Assembly: GCA_030220185.1 (NCBI GenBank) | Contig: JASPKZ010003844.1 | Location: 4,074,001 to 4,138,000, forward strand | Direction of reading: 5' to 3' | Source of the DNA: Diploptera punctata | Lineage: Eukaryota > Arthropoda > Insecta > Blattodea > Blaberidae | Length of the DNA stretch: 64,000 nucleotides | Shown: piece after piece, positions 12,701 to 21,875 of the stretch | Layout: each line of letters opens with the position of its first letter | Position numbering within the stretch: the stretch's first letter is position 1 | Program-made: the position numbers and the translations under genes | Notes under the pieces: model-generated | Seen by the model: only the letters and a program-made list of their open reading frames with translations | The model's database searches: none | Told to the model about the DNA's origin: nothing

Positions 12701-14422
12701 TCTGGCTTATTCGTCCTTGACTAGCACTATCAAACCTATGGTTAAGCAGACATAAGCTGGAACCCATGTCTGCATTTCTCGTATTTTTAGAGTAAAAGAT
12801 CATCATTCTATCGACCAAGGTACTTTTATCATCTGGCTTATTCGTCCTTGACTAGCACTATCAAACCTATGGTTAAGCAGACATAAGCTGGAACCCATGT
12901 CTGCATTTCTCGTATTTTTAGAGTAAAAGATCATCATTCTATCGACCAAGGTACTTTTATCATCTGGCTTATTCGTCCTTGACTAGCACTATCAACCTAT
13001 GGTTAAGCAGACATAAGCTGGAACCCATGTCTGCATTTCTCGTATTTTTAGAGTAAAAGATCATCATTCTATCGACCCAAGGTACTTTTATCATCTGGCT
13101 TATTCGTCCTTGACTAGCACTATCAAACCTATGGTTAAGCAGACATAAGCTGGAACCCATGTCTGCATTTCTCGTATTTTTAGAGTAAAAGATCATCATT
13201 CTATCGACCAAGGTACTTTTATCATCTGGCTTATTCGTCCTTGACTAGCACTATCAACCTATGGTTAAGCAGACATAAGCTGGAACCCATGTCTGCATTT
13301 CTCGTATTTTTAGAGTAAAAGATCATCATTCTATCGACCAAGGTACTTTTATCATCTGGCTTATTCGTCCTTGACTAGCACTATCAAACCTATGGTTAAG
13401 CAGACATAAGCTGGAACCCATGTCTGCATTTCTCGTATTTTTAGAGTAAAAGATCATCATTCTATCGACCAAGGTACTTTTATCATCTGGCTTATTCGTC
13501 CTTGACTAGCACTATCAAACCTATGGTTAAGCAGACATAAGCTGGAACCCATGTCTGCATTTCTCGTATTTTTAGAGTAAAAGATCATCATTCTATCGAC
13601 CAAGGTACTTTTATCATCTGGCTTATTCGTCCTTGACTAGCACTATCAAACCTATGGTTAAGCAGACATAAGCTGGAACCCATGTCTGCATTTCTCGTAT
13701 TTTTAGAGTAAAAGATCATCATTCTATCGACCAAGGTACTTTTATCATCTGGCTTATTCGTCCTTGACTAGCACTATCAAACCTATGGTTAAGCAGACAT
13801 AAGCTGGAACCCATGTCTGCATTTCTCGTATTTTTAGAGTAAAAGATCATCATTCTATCGACCAAGGTACTTTTATCATCTGGCTTATTCGTCCTTGACT
13901 AGCACTATCAAACCTATGGTTAAGCAGACATAAGCTGGAACCCATGTCTGCATTTCTCGTATTTTTAGAGTAAAAGATCATCATTCTATCGACCAAGGTA
14001 CTTTTATCATCTGGCTTATTCGTCCTTGACTAGCACTATCAAACCTATGGTTAAGCAGACATAAGCTGGAACCCATGTCTGCATTTCTCGTATTTTTAGA
14101 GTAAAGATCATCATTCTATCGACCAAGGTACTTTTATCATCTGGCTTATTCGTCCTTGACTAGCACTATCAAACCTATGGTTAAGCAGACATAAGCTGGA
14201 ACCCATGTCTGCATTTCTCGTATTTTTAGAGTAAAAGATCATCATTCTATCGACCAAGGTACTTTTATCATCTGGCTTATTCGTCCTTGACTAGCACTAT
14301 CAAACCTATGGTTAAGCAGACATAAGCTGGAACCCATGTCTGCATTTCTCGTATTTTTAGAGTAAAAGATCATCATTCTATCGACCAAGGTACTTTTATC
14401 ATCTGGCTTATTCGTCCTTGAC
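6701..14422. repeat. 131-bp satellite array, about 59 copies
   Basis: Head-to-tail array of one monomer beginning GACTAGCACTATCAAACC and ending CTTATTCGTCCTT. Successive copies begin 131 bp apart (for example 8401, 8532, 8663). Copies are nearly identical. The differences seen are single-base indels (for example near 7150, 9200, 10120, 12120, 13075 and 14105) and rare substitutions (a C in ACTACCAAA near 6841 and 9721). Each monomer holds a perfect 8-bp dyad, GCAGACAT and ATGTCTGC, separated by 12 bp. Short open frames across monomers arise from indels and are not genes. True copy number may differ from the assembly. Confidence 0.97.
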
Positions 14423-14479
14423 TTGTTTGACATGAGTGACCATTTTGACATATCTCTTGGGGTCATTTAATCATACAAC

Positions 14480-14690
14480 TCACTCCATCAAAACAAGATA
14501 AGAAAGTTGATGGAGTGATAGGACACATTTTTATTTTTTGATTGTTTTATTTTTGTGCCTTTTTCTTTTGTTAGCATATCAGCTTGTTCATTCCCTGCTA
14601 TCCCTACATGCAATGATATCCATTGTAGGGTTATTTTTTTTCCTAAGTTTTGCAACAGCTTTAGTGAATGGAGCATTTAATTTATTATAC
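14480..14690 (-). pseudogene. LINE RNase H domain fragment
   Basis: Minus-strand translation contains LQWISLHVGIAGNEQADMLT, matching the conserved C-terminal part of RNase H domains in insect non-LTR retrotransposons (W-I-P-x-H-x-G-x-x-G-N-E-x-A-D). The His and the final Asp are kept. It is an isolated fragment of about 60 residues directly right of the satellite array. Confidence 0.75.
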
Positions 14691-14702
14691 TATTGCTTGG
14701 TA

Positions 14703-14786
14703 TTAAGTTTAGATTAAGACCTGTCCTTGTGCATCATCACCACCGTCATATCTTTCATATCATCTGGGCAGCCATTATCCCACCTT
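14703..14786 (-). repeat. Dispersed repeat 'tail B', right copy
   Basis: Reverse complement of 6209-6292 with only two differences seen. The two copies therefore flank the satellite array in inverted orientation. Confidence 0.85.
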
Positions 14787-14809
14787 ATATAGTTTAAAAG
14801 TTGTTTTAG

Positions 14810-14964
14810 AGTAGTATTGATTTTTAACATAATATGCACTGAGACTTTGGGCATATACAAAGAAAGAATTGAGAAGAATCCAAGCCACGGAAATGAAATT
14901 CCAACATGTGATAAGACATAAAACAAGAAGAGGTAGGATAGGAAATGATGAAATTAGGGAGATA
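14810..14964 (+). pseudogene. LINE fragment, left part (split by mariner)
   Basis: The plus strand, read across frames, gives remnants of the post-RT region (a Tyr-Ala-Glu-Thr-like start, then Glu-Met-Lys-Phe and a Thr-Arg-Arg stretch). It stops at the TA next to the mariner. The homologous continuation starts at 16209. Confidence 0.5.
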
Positions 14965-16206
14965 TGTAGGTCACTAGATAAGTTTTGAGATGTGCAACAA
15001 TGGGCCATTATAGAGTTTCCATACCTATCACATCTTTTCAAACAACTCTCCAGCACATTCTATACACCGTTGCATCCTGTGGAAGCAGCCACGCCACTCG
15101 ATCTCAGTCATTGCACTAAGCTCCTCCAACAGCATCTTCTGGGCTAGGAAATTGGTGTCCGCGCATGCAGTTCTTCATGTTCGGGAACAGGAAATAGTTG
15201 CATGGGGCTAGGTCCAGACTGTAGGCTCAATGAGACATTAATTTCACAGGTGTCTTTTCCAGAAACCTAATTGTTGCATTGGCTGTGTGCAAAGAGGTGG
15301 AGCAGAATTGCCCGCAGTCCAGTCTTTGGCTGCTTCTCCTAGATCTTTGAGAAGAGTTTGGGGAGACAGACTTTTGTATACAATTTAGCAGTAACTGTCC
15401 TCTGATCCTCTAGCACAACTGTAGCCAGATGACCACTTGTTGAGAAGAAAGTGGCCACCATTTTCTTCCCCACTCTCCTAGGCATTTTGACTTTGGTCGG
15501 AAGCTGCTCATCTGGGAAGACCCACACCTATGATTGGTGCTTTGTTCATCACCTATCACTATGTCTGACACCCGGCGGGAGTCCCTGTTGTTGAATCTCG
15601 CCAGCATTTCTCTACACAATTCCACCCTAGTGCATTTATAACCTTCTGACAAGTAGTGTGACACCCATCGAGAAGAAATTTTCCTCACTCTTCAGTATTG
15701 CTGCAGGATAGTGGAAACACTTGGTGAACTAATCCCTAGGCCCCCCTCGATGTTCTCAGTCGTGGATCTTCCTTAATCAGAGTCTCCACTGCAGAGACGT
15801 TTTCCTCTGTCACCACTGTTGTCGGCTTCCCACTTTTCCCTTCATCTTTAAGGGATGTTCTCTCCCTATTAAATTCATGAAATCAGCGTAAAACTGTTGT
15901 ACGTGAAGGAGCACGGTCCCCAAAATGTTTGTGTGAATTGCTCAAGTGTTTGCGACTCATTTAAACCGCACTTATAATCATACAAAATCATAGCAAGAAA
16001 ATACTCCCTCTCAAGCTCCATAGGACACGTTTGATTTCACCATGCACAGACTACTTCACAAAGGTGCTGCTCAGAGACAACTGAAAGGAATTATTTCTAC
16101 ATGCTATGGTTTTGATGTTCAAGAGTTGGGCTTTCAAATGGTATATTAGTTTACTGCATTCCTGTCGCCATACTGCCGTGTCTCAAAACTTATCTAGTGT
16201 CCCTCG
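14965..16206 (-). mobile_element. mariner-family DNA transposon (1242 bp)
   Basis: Terminal inverted repeats share CACTAGATAAGTTTTGAGA at both ends, with outer bases TGTAGGT and CGAGGGA. TA dinucleotides flank both ends (14963-14964 and 16207-16208), the expected mariner target duplication. Length fits mariner elements (about 1.2-1.3 kb). The transposase is on the minus strand and is broken. Confidence 0.9.
15010..15960 (-). pseudogene. mariner transposase, inactivated
   Basis: The reading runs from a Met at 15960 in several frames. A helix-turn-helix region with GDRAPSRTTV comes first. A TEENVSAV stretch, then WVSHYLSEGYKCTRVELC (linker) and DIVIGDEQ (the first catalytic Asp, with the usual following Trp lost) follow. 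Near the C-terminus is DLAPCNYFLFP. In active mariners the third catalytic residue is the Asp of an A-P-x-D motif, and here it reads Asn. Several stops and frameshifts confirm a dead copy. The role was cut-and-paste transposition. Confidence 0.85.
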
Positions 16207-16208
16207 TA

Positions 16209-16500
16209 TTAAAGGTAGAAAATTTGATGACTTAGAGAAAAAACTAGATTAAAATTCTTTGGACTTCTGAAAAGAGTGGCAAATGGGAGATTACCATAGG
16301 GAAAGTTAAATCTCAAAGCACAATGTCATGAAGAAGACCATGGGAAAGTTTGATTAACTAAGTAAAGAAAAACAAGAAAGCAAATATAAATGGGAAGAAA
16401 TGAGAGAAAAGAAGAGCAAGGAAGACAAAGATGAATAAATGCATATTTGGAATTGACTTTCTGAAAGGAGGACATAATAAGAAGAAGATAATGATGAAGT
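16209..16500 (+). pseudogene. LINE fragment, right part (split by mariner)
   Basis: Continues the fragment ending at 14964. The plus strand encodes VENLDDL-type sequence and then LKFFGLLKRVANGRLP, the counterpart of the L-K-F-x-G-H-x-K-R-M block of LINE C-termini, followed by Lys/Glu-rich remnants. Removing the mariner and one TA joins the two halves. Confidence 0.55.
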
Positions 16501-16845
16501 AATAATATAGTTCCATTTTGTTTTTATTTCATAGCAACACTGGAAATACGGGTGTCTACCTTTCCTCTTAATGATATTTTAAGAATGCATTAAATCTGCT
16601 ACCCAATAAATTAATCACTATGCATAATATAAAACTATTTATGTATATATATAAATTTATTATAATAAAGTTTACATTTCACAACAAATTAATACTTTAC
16701 AATATATTCCTTCCTTTCAAAACTGAAAATCATTTTCACATATTATTTGATATTCCAGCAAAGTAAAGCATTCAAATTCCACAAAAATAAAATTATAATT
16801 TTAATATTCCTCAGTAAAACAAGTTATTAAAATTAATTGTAAATG

Positions 16846-16993
16846 AACTGGTTATTTTGACTCACCTCATATTTCTTGATTTTTATGCAGACCAGTATTG
16901 TTGCTTTTTGGAATGCATTGACAATGTCGTGGAAAAGCGACAAAACTTGGTCTGCATAAAAATCAAGAAATATGAAGTGAATTAAAATAACCA
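16846..16993. repeat. Imperfect inverted repeat (hairpin)
   Basis: Left arm at about 16846-16893 (GGTTATTTTGACTCACCTCA then ATTTCTTGATTTTTATGCAG) is complementary to 16948-16993 with a few mismatches. The spacer is about 55 bp. It may be a small fold-back element. No target duplication was identified. Confidence 0.7.
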
Positions 16994-16999
16994 ACTCAT

Positions 17000-17234
17000 T
17001 AATAATTAAATGAAACCTCATAGTGTTATTTCCTACATATATTAAATAATAAAAATAAATTGAAAATAATTATAATATCCATACACTAAATCATTCAGAA
17101 TATTCCAATTGAAAAAAATCTTCTACATATTCCTCATTTAGTTCCTGAACTACTATGAAAATCTGCCGAAGCTATGTTTTGACTGTTACTGATCATGACT
17201 GTTTGGATAAACATCTGTATAGAACTAGTAACTT
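17000..17234. other. No feature recognised
   Basis: AT-rich unique-looking sequence between the hairpin and the family-X repeat. The stretch 16500-16845 before the hairpin is similar and also empty. Confidence 0.4.
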
Positions 17235-17845
17235 ATCATAAGTAATGCCACAAGTGATTTCCATTTTATCTAGGGCATTTGGAAATCAAGAGTGGTATTT
17301 GTTAGGACAATTTTACAAATAAAATTTAGCTGCTTACTCACAAATCATTATTTAAATATAGTTATTATAAAATATTTATATATTGAATGTAAATGGCAAT
17401 GTTTGAGCAAATGAGAAATGTTTGGTTAGTTTCATTTGTTCATCCACTGCAACTAGATCATATTATTTGTTGCCAAATAGGATTGCAATGGAGAAAAAAT
17501 GAAACACATCAAACTGTATATTATAATCAACTTTATAGGTTAATAATTGTTTTTTTTTAGGAAACAACTTTGTAAAATCATTATTTAAAAACACAATTAT
17601 TGAACACATAATTATCAAATGTGTAGTTCATTATTTGCTATATTCAACGTATTTGTTCAAGAGTCAATCACTGCAAAATAATGCTCTGACCTGTTCAGAA
17701 TATTAAAAAGGAGGAGCTTTCTTTAATATGATAAACAGAAGTAGATAAATATCGAGGTGAAATACGGCTGTGATTGGTTGTAAAACATAATTCATTGAAA
17801 CATGATTGGTCATTGATTCCCATTTGGGGCATGAGTTAAATAGTC
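17235..17845 (+). mobile_element. Unclassified ~600-bp repeat family X, copy 1
   Basis: Begins ATCATAAGTAATGCCAC and ends CATGAGTTAAATAGTC. Related full copies lie at 32072-32659 (minus), 51143-51772 and 57299-58043. The first 90 bp form an imperfect hairpin from GTGATTTCCA and TTTGGAAATCAAGAGTGG. This copy has a short hairpin loop. The distal half has GACCTGTTCAGAATATTAAA and the tandem GTGATTGG / TGATTGGTCATTGA motifs. There is no open reading frame, so it is non-autonomous. Superfamily unknown. Confidence 0.75.
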
Positions 17846-17940
17846 TACTTAAATATTGTTAATTGTTTTCTCAAGAAGAGGAAACAGATATGAGCCATCT
17901 AATAAACTGTGAAACAATTCATCAAGATATTACATCTATA

Positions 17941-19938
17941 TAGAGGAACTTCGGGTAATATGGATTCCCATTTTGAATTTGTTGTTTTCCTTCTTTTAAT
18001 TAAGGGAGTTGAATTTTGCTTAATTACAGTAATAATCATTAGTATTATAACTAAAGCATTGTTATTTCATTCAAATGTGGAAACATCTTCATAATTTATA
18101 AACCTTTTTACATTACAAGAAAGGTCCACTTTAACCTCCATATTCGGATAAAGTGGACCCCAGAGTCCACCTTACTTTTAGTCTATTTTTGAGTTTATTT
18201 ACTCTATTAATTTATAGAGACAGGCACAGATTAACGTAAAAATATTTATGACTGATTGTAATTAAAAAACGATATTTATTTAATGTTTTGAAAAATTATG
18301 ATTATAACATTCACATGTCATTTAACTGCAGAAAATGACAGTCTTTGGGTTTAGTAAAATTACAAGGATATTAAATAAAATTAATGAAGTGCATAGTTCT
18401 TACAGGGAGAAGTTATATAGTATCCTGCTGGAGTTCAGAATTCCTAAAAAGTTAGTTAGACTTATACGAATGTGTCTAAATGGCACAAAGAGTAGGGTGT
18501 GTGTAGGCAAACAGTTTTCGGATACTTTTGAAATCCAGAATGGGTTGAAGCAAGGAGATGCACTATCTCCTCTGCTATTTAATTTTGTACTAGAGCATGC
18601 CATAAAATCTTTAGAAGATGAAGGAGGCCTACAACTCAATGGTATTAATAAGCTATTAGTTTATGCTGGTGATGTAGTACTATTGGGTGATAGTGAGGAG
18701 ATACTAAAGGCCAATATGCATACTCTATTGAGTAACACTTATAAATTGGGACTGGAAGTAAATATCAATAAAACTAAATATATGGTCATACCTATAAATA
18801 TATTATATAATGGAATTGGACAGCTAATGACAAATGAGGGAAATTTTGAGGAAGTGGCTGAATTCAAATACCTAGGAACAATATTCACAAATAGAAATGA
18901 GTTGCACAAAGAAATTAAACCTAGGCTCAATTCTGGAAATGAGTGCTATTATGCATTGCAGAGACTCTTGACATCCCAACTCCTTTTAAAAAACATTAAA
19001 CTGAAAATATATAAAACTATTATTCTACCAGTTATATTATATGGATGCGAAAAATGGACTCTTACATTAAGGGAGGAAAGGAGATTATGAGTATTTGAGA
19101 ATAAAGTTCTTAGAAAAATGTTTGGACCAAAGAGAGATGAGCAGACAGGTGAATGGAGAAGACTACATAACAGTAAACTACATGGTCTTTATAAGGAGCC
19201 AGATATAATAATAACAGTTAAGTCTCGTAGACTGCGATGGGCAGGACATGTGACATGAATGGGGTATGAAAGACATGCATGGAAGCTTCTTGTAGGAACA
19301 CCAGAGGGAAAATGCCCAGTTGGTAGACCAAGAATGAGGTGAGAGAATAACATTAACTATGATTTCAGGAAAGTAGATTATACTGGGAATGATTGGAAAA
19401 TATTGGCTCAGAATAGGGATGTATGGAGAGCTTATGTCCGTGCAGCCATGAACCTATGGGTTTGATAGTGCCAGTTAGTCAGTTAGTTATCATGGTTTTT
19501 ACAGATAACATCTCCATTGATAAAATATACGTATTTGTGAACTGCCTCGTGGAGGGTCCACATTGACTGAATTCCTTTGTTATGTTTAATTATTTTATAC
19601 AGCCGCCATGTCACATAATATCAAACCAAACCTATCAGTATATTAAAACAGAATCTACGTAATGTAATATACTTGGGAGTTTTTTCAACATTTGTAATAT
19701 TCAATAGCAGAAATTAAGGATTAATTCTTAGCTTGAAAAACTTTTTAAAATGCTCATTTTCATAAATATCTTGAATAAAGTCTTCTTTGCACAAAGAATA
19801 AAATAAACTGGCCTTGAACATGTCAAAGTTGATGAGGGGAAGAAGGTAAAATATTTTCTTTTCGAGGGCAGCCCAATTAAAGAAGATATTAACAAGGTCC
19901 ACTCAAACTGAAGGGTCCACATTACCTGAACTTCCCTA
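17941..19938. mobile_element. DNA transposon with ~45-bp TIRs, Tigger/pogo-like, split by a LINE
   Basis: Left end TAGAGGAACTTCGGGTAATA matches the reverse complement of the right end, TAGGGAAGTTCAGGTAATG, and similarity continues for about 45 bp. TA flanks both ends (17939-17940 and 19939-19940). A subterminal palindrome with GGTCCACTTTA arms sits at 18122-18157, and further GGTCCACATT motifs occur at 19555 and 19910. The interior holds a LINE at 18390-19480. The GGTAAT-TGGACC ends suggest a Tigger/pogo-type element, which is inference. No transposase was recognised. Confidence 0.65.
18390..19480 (+). pseudogene. LINE reverse transcriptase, 5'-truncated, YAGD family
   Basis: A long plus-strand frame to 19090 covers the reverse-transcriptase palm and thumb. 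Motifs in order are FRIPKKLVRLIRMCLNGTKS, NGLKQGDALSPLLFNFVLEH (motif B), LVYAGDVVLLGDSEE (motif C) and LGLEVNINKTKYMV. The usual YADD of motif C is YAGD here, removing one metal-binding Asp. After the stop at 19088-19090 the frame continues with interruptions through RRLRWAGHVT, GRPRMR and WKILAQNRDVWRAYVRAAMN. It lacks the endonuclease and 5' region. It inserted inside the TIR element. RTE-like assignment is tentative. Confidence 0.85.
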
Positions 19939-20090
19939 TATTGGATGCAAGAGAAAAAAATAACTATATTTTTAAAACAATAATATTAAATATCCACCTA
20001 CATATCTATTATCCAAAAATACTTCTTATCTGAAATAGCTCTCTCCTCTTTATTTATAATAAACAGAATGATATTATAAACCGTGTCCCA

Positions 20091-20880
20091 TTCAAACCTC
20101 CCACATTTTAATTAATCATAACTCTCAAAGTATGCGGAATTATGAAATGAGGTTGGTATTAAAAGAAAGAGAAACTCAAAGAATTTTTGTTTTCATTGTT
20201 GCAGTTAATTCATCTATCGCATGTTGGACAATAATAACATAAACAAAATGGCGACTCCTCAGCAACGAGCACAAACTGTTTTCTGGTGTGCAGAGATGAA
20301 GTCAATAATTACTGGAGAGAATATGGAGGAAATGCACCTGATGGGAAGACCATTAAGGCATGGCTTGGGAATCAGGAGATGCTCATACACGTGTTTCAGA
20401 AGAAAATATTGAAGAAATTAGAGCAGGATAGAGGTGTTTTAGGTTCGAATCTTTGAATGCATTAGACCGTAAAACTCATTCTCTGCTGAGAAAGTTGTAT
20501 CCAAATACATTTTTGCATACTCAAAAATCTGTTCATGCGATAATAATTGTTGAAATTCCTAAGCTTGTTTTCGGTATATGTGGAGAAGAGGAATTTGATA
20601 GAGTCTTCCAAAGAATTCAATTGGAAGAACAGGAGAATTGGCGTAATATTGCGCAACACAGACGTCGTTGTATACGGTATTATTTGCGGGACGTAAGCGT
20701 AAAAGTGATTGGATGTAATTTGATTAGAGACTAATGTATTTGCATGCAGCCCTAGTGTGTGACAATGAAAATTCTTTGAGTTTCTGTTTCATTTAATACC
20801 GGCCTCATTTCATACTCGTAATTCCGCATATTTTGAGAGCTATGATTAATTAAAATGTGGGAGGTTTGAATGGGACACCC
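20091..20880 (+). mobile_element. Tc/mariner-like element with ~115-bp TIRs (DUF4817 type)
   Basis: Long terminal inverted repeats start CCGTGTCCCATTCAAACCTC (left, 20091-20200) and match the reverse complement of 20762-20880. The interior is only about 560 bp, so it is a deletion derivative. At 20251 the plus strand starts MATPQQRAQTVFWCAEMKSI, which resembles the N-terminal helix-turn-helix (DUF4817) domain of insect Tc-like transposases, and the frame then degrades. The middle (20450-20735) carries a segment shared with 23490-23970. Confidence 0.7.
20440..20735 (+). pseudogene. Fragment similar to HARBI1-type N-terminus, copy in TIR element
   Basis: The frame includes GEEEFDRVFQRIQLEEQENW then R-R-R-C-I-R-Y-Y-L-R-D, closely matching the minus strand of 23574-23813. 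The RRY-RYYLRDAS-type motif recalls the N-terminus of PIF/Harbinger HARBI1-like nucleases. That link is tentative. It is embedded between the long TIRs of a different element. Confidence 0.45.
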
Positions 20881-21141
20881 TGTCTGTTAATTTTAAATAA
20901 TTTAAATTAGCAACTTAACTTTTTTTTTGATAGAGGGGGCAGGGGAATTGGTTAGATTTTTTTTTATATGGGAATAATTCTTGCATTTTTGGTAAAAATG
21001 CCTATATTTTCTGTTCATTTATGACTCGCTAAGGCTCATGTTGAGGCAGCCCTTTTCATCCAACTAAAACCTTAGTTGCCTACTAGAAGTCTCTTTGAGG
21101 GGATATGCTAACCACTTGATCTGTATGAAAATAAGCATAAT

Positions 21142-21295
21142 TAAATGATTGTAATCAAATGGTAAAGAGAAAAATTTATGCCTGAACCGGGAATCGAACC
21201 CCGAACCTTCAGCTTTCTGTGCTGATGCTCTATCAATTGAGCTAATTCAGGCTTCCCTCCCATCCAAGCATAAATCCTTCCTTTACTTTACTCTC
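21142..21295 (-). repeat. Inverted tRNA-like repeat, arm A
   Basis: This arm is repeated in inverted orientation at about 21526-21690, including flanks on both sides of the tRNA-like core (ATTTGATTACAAT on one side, GGATGGGAGGGAA on the other). Homology continues beyond the tRNA, so the repeat is larger than a tRNA gene. Confidence 0.85.
21179..21252 (-). tRNA. tRNA-like sequence, probably pseudogene (loop AGA)
   Basis: Acceptor GCCTGAA pairs with TTCAGGC, D arm GCTC/GAGC, anticodon stem TCAGC/GCTGA and T arm GGTTCGATTCC. The anticodon loop reads ACAGAAA, which puts C at position 33 (normally T) and AGA in the anticodon slot. There is one extra base between acceptor and D stem, a mismatch in the T stem, and no long variable arm as serine tRNAs have. 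It is more likely a SINE-type or decayed tRNA than a working gene. Confidence 0.55.
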
Positions 21296-21395
21296 TTGGT
21301 CCCACATTCAAATGCAATGAATCATCATTCACAAATACACAATGAATGGCTTCTACCTGAAGAAGACATGAAGGGACTCCACATAGCTAAAGCAT

Positions 21396-21525
21396 TATTT
21401 ATTAAATTAATATTAAGAAGCTAAAGTTGTTACTATGATTGAAATAAGTAAATTAATGTACACAACTAAATTATTGTAATCAAATGGTAAAGAGAAAAAT
21501 TTATGCCTGAACCGGGAATCGACCA
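21396..21525 (-). repeat. Truncated third copy of tRNA-like repeat (arm B)
   Basis: Matches the reverse complement of 21640-21760 over about 125 bp and breaks off inside the T arm (GGGAATCGA) at the junction with arm C. Arms B and C together form a hairpin-capable palindrome. Confidence 0.8.
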
Positions 21526-21760
21526 AGAGATTAAGGTAAAGGAAGGATTTATGCTTGGATGGGAGGGAAGCCTGAATTAGCTCAATGGATAGAGCATCAG
21601 CACGGAAAGCTGAAGGTTCGGGGTTCGATTCCCGGTTCAGGCATAAAAATTTTTCTCTTTACCATTTGATTACAATAATTTAGTTGTGTACATTAATATA
21701 CTTATTTCAATCATAGTAACAGCTTTAGCTTCTTAATATTAATTTAATAATTAAATTAGC
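21526..21760 (+). repeat. Inverted tRNA-like repeat, arm C
   Basis: Inverted relative to arms A and B. It begins CCAAGAGATTAAGGTAAAGG, matching the start region of arm A, and extends 3' of the tRNA-like core to AATATTAATTTAA. Confidence 0.85.
21570..21643 (+). tRNA. tRNA-like sequence, probably pseudogene (loop GGA)
   Basis: Same cloverleaf as the minus-strand copy. The acceptor stem is perfect (GCCTGAA/TTCAGGC) and the D loop reads AATGGATA. The anticodon loop is ACGGAAA, with GGA in the anticodon slot and C33. The same non-canonical features are shared by both copies, so the atypical form existed before duplication. Confidence 0.55.
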
Positions 21761-21815
21761 TTGATTAAGTAACTTCTGACAGGGAGCAACCTTGTCCCTT
21801 CATGGTTTTCAATGT
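21755..21815 (+). mobile_element. SINE-C 3' tail fragment
   Basis: Reads AATTAGCTTGATTAAGTAACT then CTGACAGGGAGCAACCTTGT, matching the 3' end of the SINE-C copies at 22130 and 44749. The head is missing. Confidence 0.55.
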
Positions 21816-21839
21816 GTTATAGACCACCCTCAGATCAGC

Positions 21840-21845
21840 TTTATT
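21840..21845 (-). promoter_or_regulatory. Poly(A) signal of lectin gene
   Basis: AATAAA on the minus strand, 31 bases past the stop codon of the lectin. Cleavage is expected 10-30 bases further, near 21810-21830, giving a very short 3' UTR. Confidence 0.65.
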
Positions 21846-21875
21846 CCAGAGAGTTCTTTAATTATTATTATCCAT

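Noticed and set aside
6701..14422. CRISPR array or tandem gene cluster
   Set aside because: Monomers are contiguous 131-bp units without unique spacers, and the genome is eukaryotic.
6701..14422. Hammerhead ribozyme in the satellite monomer
   Set aside because: No CTGANGA followed by a stem and GAAA was found on either strand of the monomer.
12969..14466. Open frames within the satellite (74-80 codons)
   Set aside because: They read through consecutive monomers and exist only where one-base indels shift the frame. No coding signature.
20453..20734. Host gene encoding the GEEEFDR protein
   Set aside because: The segment is repeated at 23490 and embedded in a transposon. No intact domain, so it is treated as mobile-element debris.
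21570..21643. Functional tRNA-Ser
   Set aside because: C33, an additional base before the D stem, a T-stem mismatch and absence of the long variable arm argue against it.
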